From contig NZ_CANMNP010000012.1 in assembly GCF_947499295.1 (NCBI RefSeq), positions 1 to 64,000 of the forward strand: a DNA stretch of 64,000 nucleotides, read 5' to 3'. Under the pieces are notes generated by a model. That model was not told the DNA's origin. It made no database searches and saw nothing but the letters and a program-made list of their open reading frames with translations. The DNA is from an uncultured Roseibium sp. Lineage in GTDB: Bacteria; Pseudomonadota; Alphaproteobacteria; Rhizobiales; Stappiaceae. Of the stretch, positions 62,423-64,000 are shown in pieces. Position 1 is the stretch's first letter. Each line of letters begins with the position of its first letter. Position numbers and translations under genes: made by a program.

Positions 62423-62821
62423 ATGGGTCTGATCGATTTTGAACTCGACGGCTATGACTATCTGACCTTCGGTATCCTGATTCTGGTGGTGATTGCGTTT
62501 TTCTACGTGATGGTCACCCTGGGCGGGCTGCCTGGAAAACTTGCGGAAAAACGCAATCATCCGCATGCGGAATCGGTCAAGCTCGGCGGCTGGATCGGAC
62601 TGTTTACCGTCTTTCCATGGATACATGCCCTGATCTGGGCCTATCACGATTCCATGACTGTTGATGTTCGCAAGCTGCCGAAAAACGCAGACATCGAGAC
62701 CGAAGATGGTAATGCACCGCAGGCAGGCGAGACGCCTGCAGCGGCAGGTGTTCCGGCGGAGCCGCAGAAAAGCAGTCCAGCTGGTAAGTCTTCATCGCCA
62801 GAGGGTGGTGCGAGCTCATGA
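62423..62821 (+). CDS. DUF3302 inner-membrane protein (YiaW-like)
   Basis: A 132-residue protein with two spans (residues about 12-33 and 52-72) and the block YDYLTFGILILVVIAFFYVM, LGGLPGKLAEKRNHPHAESV typical of DUF3302. The C-terminal tail is Pro/Ala/Glu-rich. Its stop overlaps the HlyD gene start (ATGA). In E. coli the homologue yiaW is paired with the membrane-fusion gene yiaV, the same layout as here. Confidence 0.85.
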   Translation: MGLIDFELDGYDYLTFGILILVVIAFFYVMVTLGGLPGKLAEKRNHPHAESVKLGGWIGLFTVFPWIHALIWAYHDSMTVDVRKLPKNADIETEDGNAPQAGETPAAAGVPAEPQKSSPAGKSSSPEGGASS

Positions 62822-63969
62822 CGATCGCGCTTTTGATCCTCGGCGTTTATGCACTTTTTGCCTGGCTGGTTTTTTACAAGTTTAGATGGCTGAAATTCAA
62901 TATCGCCTGGGGTGTCGTGACCTTCTGGGTAGGATTTCACGTCCTGTTTCTGCTGGTCGTGCTTCTCCGGTTTTTCACGCCGTACACGATCGACGGGCAC
63001 GTTATCCGTCAGACGATCCAGATCGCACCGCGTTTGCCGCACCCCACGGTTTTGGAAGAGGTCTTCGTAGCTCAGAACCAGAAGGTGAAAAAAGGCGACA
63101 AACTTTACCAGTTCGAAAAGACGCTTTATGCGGCGCAGCTGGCCGAAGCCGTGGCAAATCTGGCCGATGCGCGCCAGAATGCCCTCATTCTCGAAGAAGA
63201 TATTCACATCGCACAGGATTCGCTTGAGGCTGCACAAGCCAGTGAAACTTATGCTGCGCAACAGGTGAAGCGGTATTCAGACCTGGTTCCAAAGGGTGGG
63301 GCCAAACAGGAAACACTCGACAAATGGGAGTCGCAGCTTGCGGCAGCTCAAGCTCAGGTCCATGAGGCGCGTGACAACCTGAAAAAGGCTCAACTTGCCG
63401 CTGAGGCAAAGATAGACGGCGTTAATGCACAGGTGGCTGCTGCCGAGGCGCAGGTCGAGCAGGCGCAATATTATGTTGATCAGACAACAATCTATGCGCC
63501 GGAAGACGGTGTCATCATTTCCCAGCAGGCGAGGCCCGGCCTCGTCGTCGGCGGGTTCCGGGTCGCATCAATCGCGGCTTTCGTTGCCGACGCTGATCCC
63601 TATTTTCTGGCAACTTTTTACCAGGAACATCTGAAATTCGTGGAACCAGGCCAGCCGGTTGAAGTGGCACTCGACATTTACCCGGGGCAGATTTTCACCG
63701 GCAAAGTCAAGGCGATCTGGGACGGTACCGGCCAAGGCCAGATCATTCCGCGGGGCCGCGTGCCTGAGTTTATGTTCATGAGTCCACAAGGCCGATTTGC
63801 AGTCGAGATCGATCTTGATGACGACCCCGCGCTGAAACGTTATCCCGCCGGAGCTCACGGCGCGGCAGCCATTTACACCGGTGGAGGTGGCGGCTGGGTC
63901 GCGGTTTTGCGGCGTGTGAACATGCGGCTCTATTCGTGGGTCAATTTCATTGTTCCCTTTGATGTGTGA
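62818..63969 (+). CDS. HlyD family membrane-fusion protein (YiaV-like)
   Basis: A 383-residue adaptor. An N-terminal anchor with two hydrophobic stretches (residues 3-20 and 38-58) is followed by a lipoyl-half motif, a long Ala/Gln-rich coiled coil (residues about 110-215), the second lipoyl half (IYAPEDGVIISQQARPGLVV) and a beta-barrel. It links an inner-membrane transporter to the outer membrane, or acts with DUF3302 alone. The gene ends 31 bp before the window edge. Confidence 0.87.
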   Translation: MTIALLILGVYALFAWLVFYKFRWLKFNIAWGVVTFWVGFHVLFLLVVLLRFFTPYTIDGHVIRQTIQIAPRLPHPTVLEEVFVAQNQKVKKGDKLYQFEKTLYAAQLAEAVANLADARQNALILEEDIHIAQDSLEAAQASETYAAQQVKRYSDLVPKGGAKQETLDKWESQLAAAQAQVHEARDNLKKAQLAAEAKIDGVNAQVAAAEAQVEQAQYYVDQTTIYAPEDGVIISQQARPGLVVGGFRVASIAAFVADADPYFLATFYQEHLKFVEPGQPVEVALDIYPGQIFTGKVKAIWDGTGQGQIIPRGRVPEFMFMSPQGRFAVEIDLDDDPALKRYPAGAHGAAAIYTGGGGGWVAVLRRVNMRLYSWVNFIVPFDV

Positions 63970-64000
63970 GTGAGAGTTTCAGCGTATGGGGCGGTTGCGA

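Overview
The window reads as chromosome of an alphaproteobacterium, probably Hyphomicrobiales and possibly Stappiaceae (Roseibium/Labrenzia-like). This is inferred from a moderately GC-rich backbone and gene content: a close ThuA homologue, 3-hydroxybutyrate dehydrogenase next to a patatin, a thioredoxin-TPR protein, a Lon-N protein with Trm112, IspG, AcnA and TypA. No rRNA or ribosomal protein gene is present, so the genus is a guess.

Layout. 1-6.2 kb is backbone: a secreted cytochrome c, gamma-glutamyltransferase, a TetR regulator with a small membrane protein and its probable operator, and thuA with a Gfo/Idh/MocA oxidoreductase. 6.6-26.4 kb is a 19.75-kb integrated island in a tRNA-Gly(GCC) gene. 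A 50-bp exact repeat of the tRNA 3' half marks both ends (6636-6685 and 26388-26437), and the complete tRNA lies at the right end. 26.7-64 kb is backbone again: a YbaK-type deacylase, thioredoxin-TPR, Lon-N, Trm112, YggT, MipA, an unusual AcoR-like regulator with a flavin monooxygenase, a pentapeptide-repeat protein, patatin with bdhA, two related membrane proteins, ispG, pdxY, DUF429, a TetR-hydrolase pair, queF, several unknown proteins, divergent acnA and acnB, typA, marR-MFS, folP-folK, argG with an Fe-S protein, and a DUF3302-HlyD pair.

The island has three modules. The right-centre module is for mobility and replication: an AlpA/excisionase-like HTH protein, a primase-polymerase/helicase, an inverted array of GTCAC repeats resembling an origin, a tyrosine integrase, a DUF3223 protein and an XRE regulator. 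The centre is a defence cassette: a UvrD-like helicase with a C-terminal Cas4/AddB-type nuclease, then an overlapping type III Mod/Res pair. The left arm has an unknown protein, a small ribbon-helix-helix plus RAMA-like protein, a YaaC-like protein, and two nuclease genes with in-frame stop codons. A 17-bp motif occurs near both ends, and a related inverted copy lies in front of the integrase. The mod gene changes sharply in base composition near 15600, suggesting replacement of its catalytic and recognition half.

The most unusual points are the three-gene UvrD-nuclease/Mod/Res operon on a satellite-like element, the mosaic mod, the decaying nucleases with amber and ochre codons, and a Fis-type regulator at 31 kb that lacks the GAFTGA loop and Walker B acidic pair needed for sigma-54 activation.
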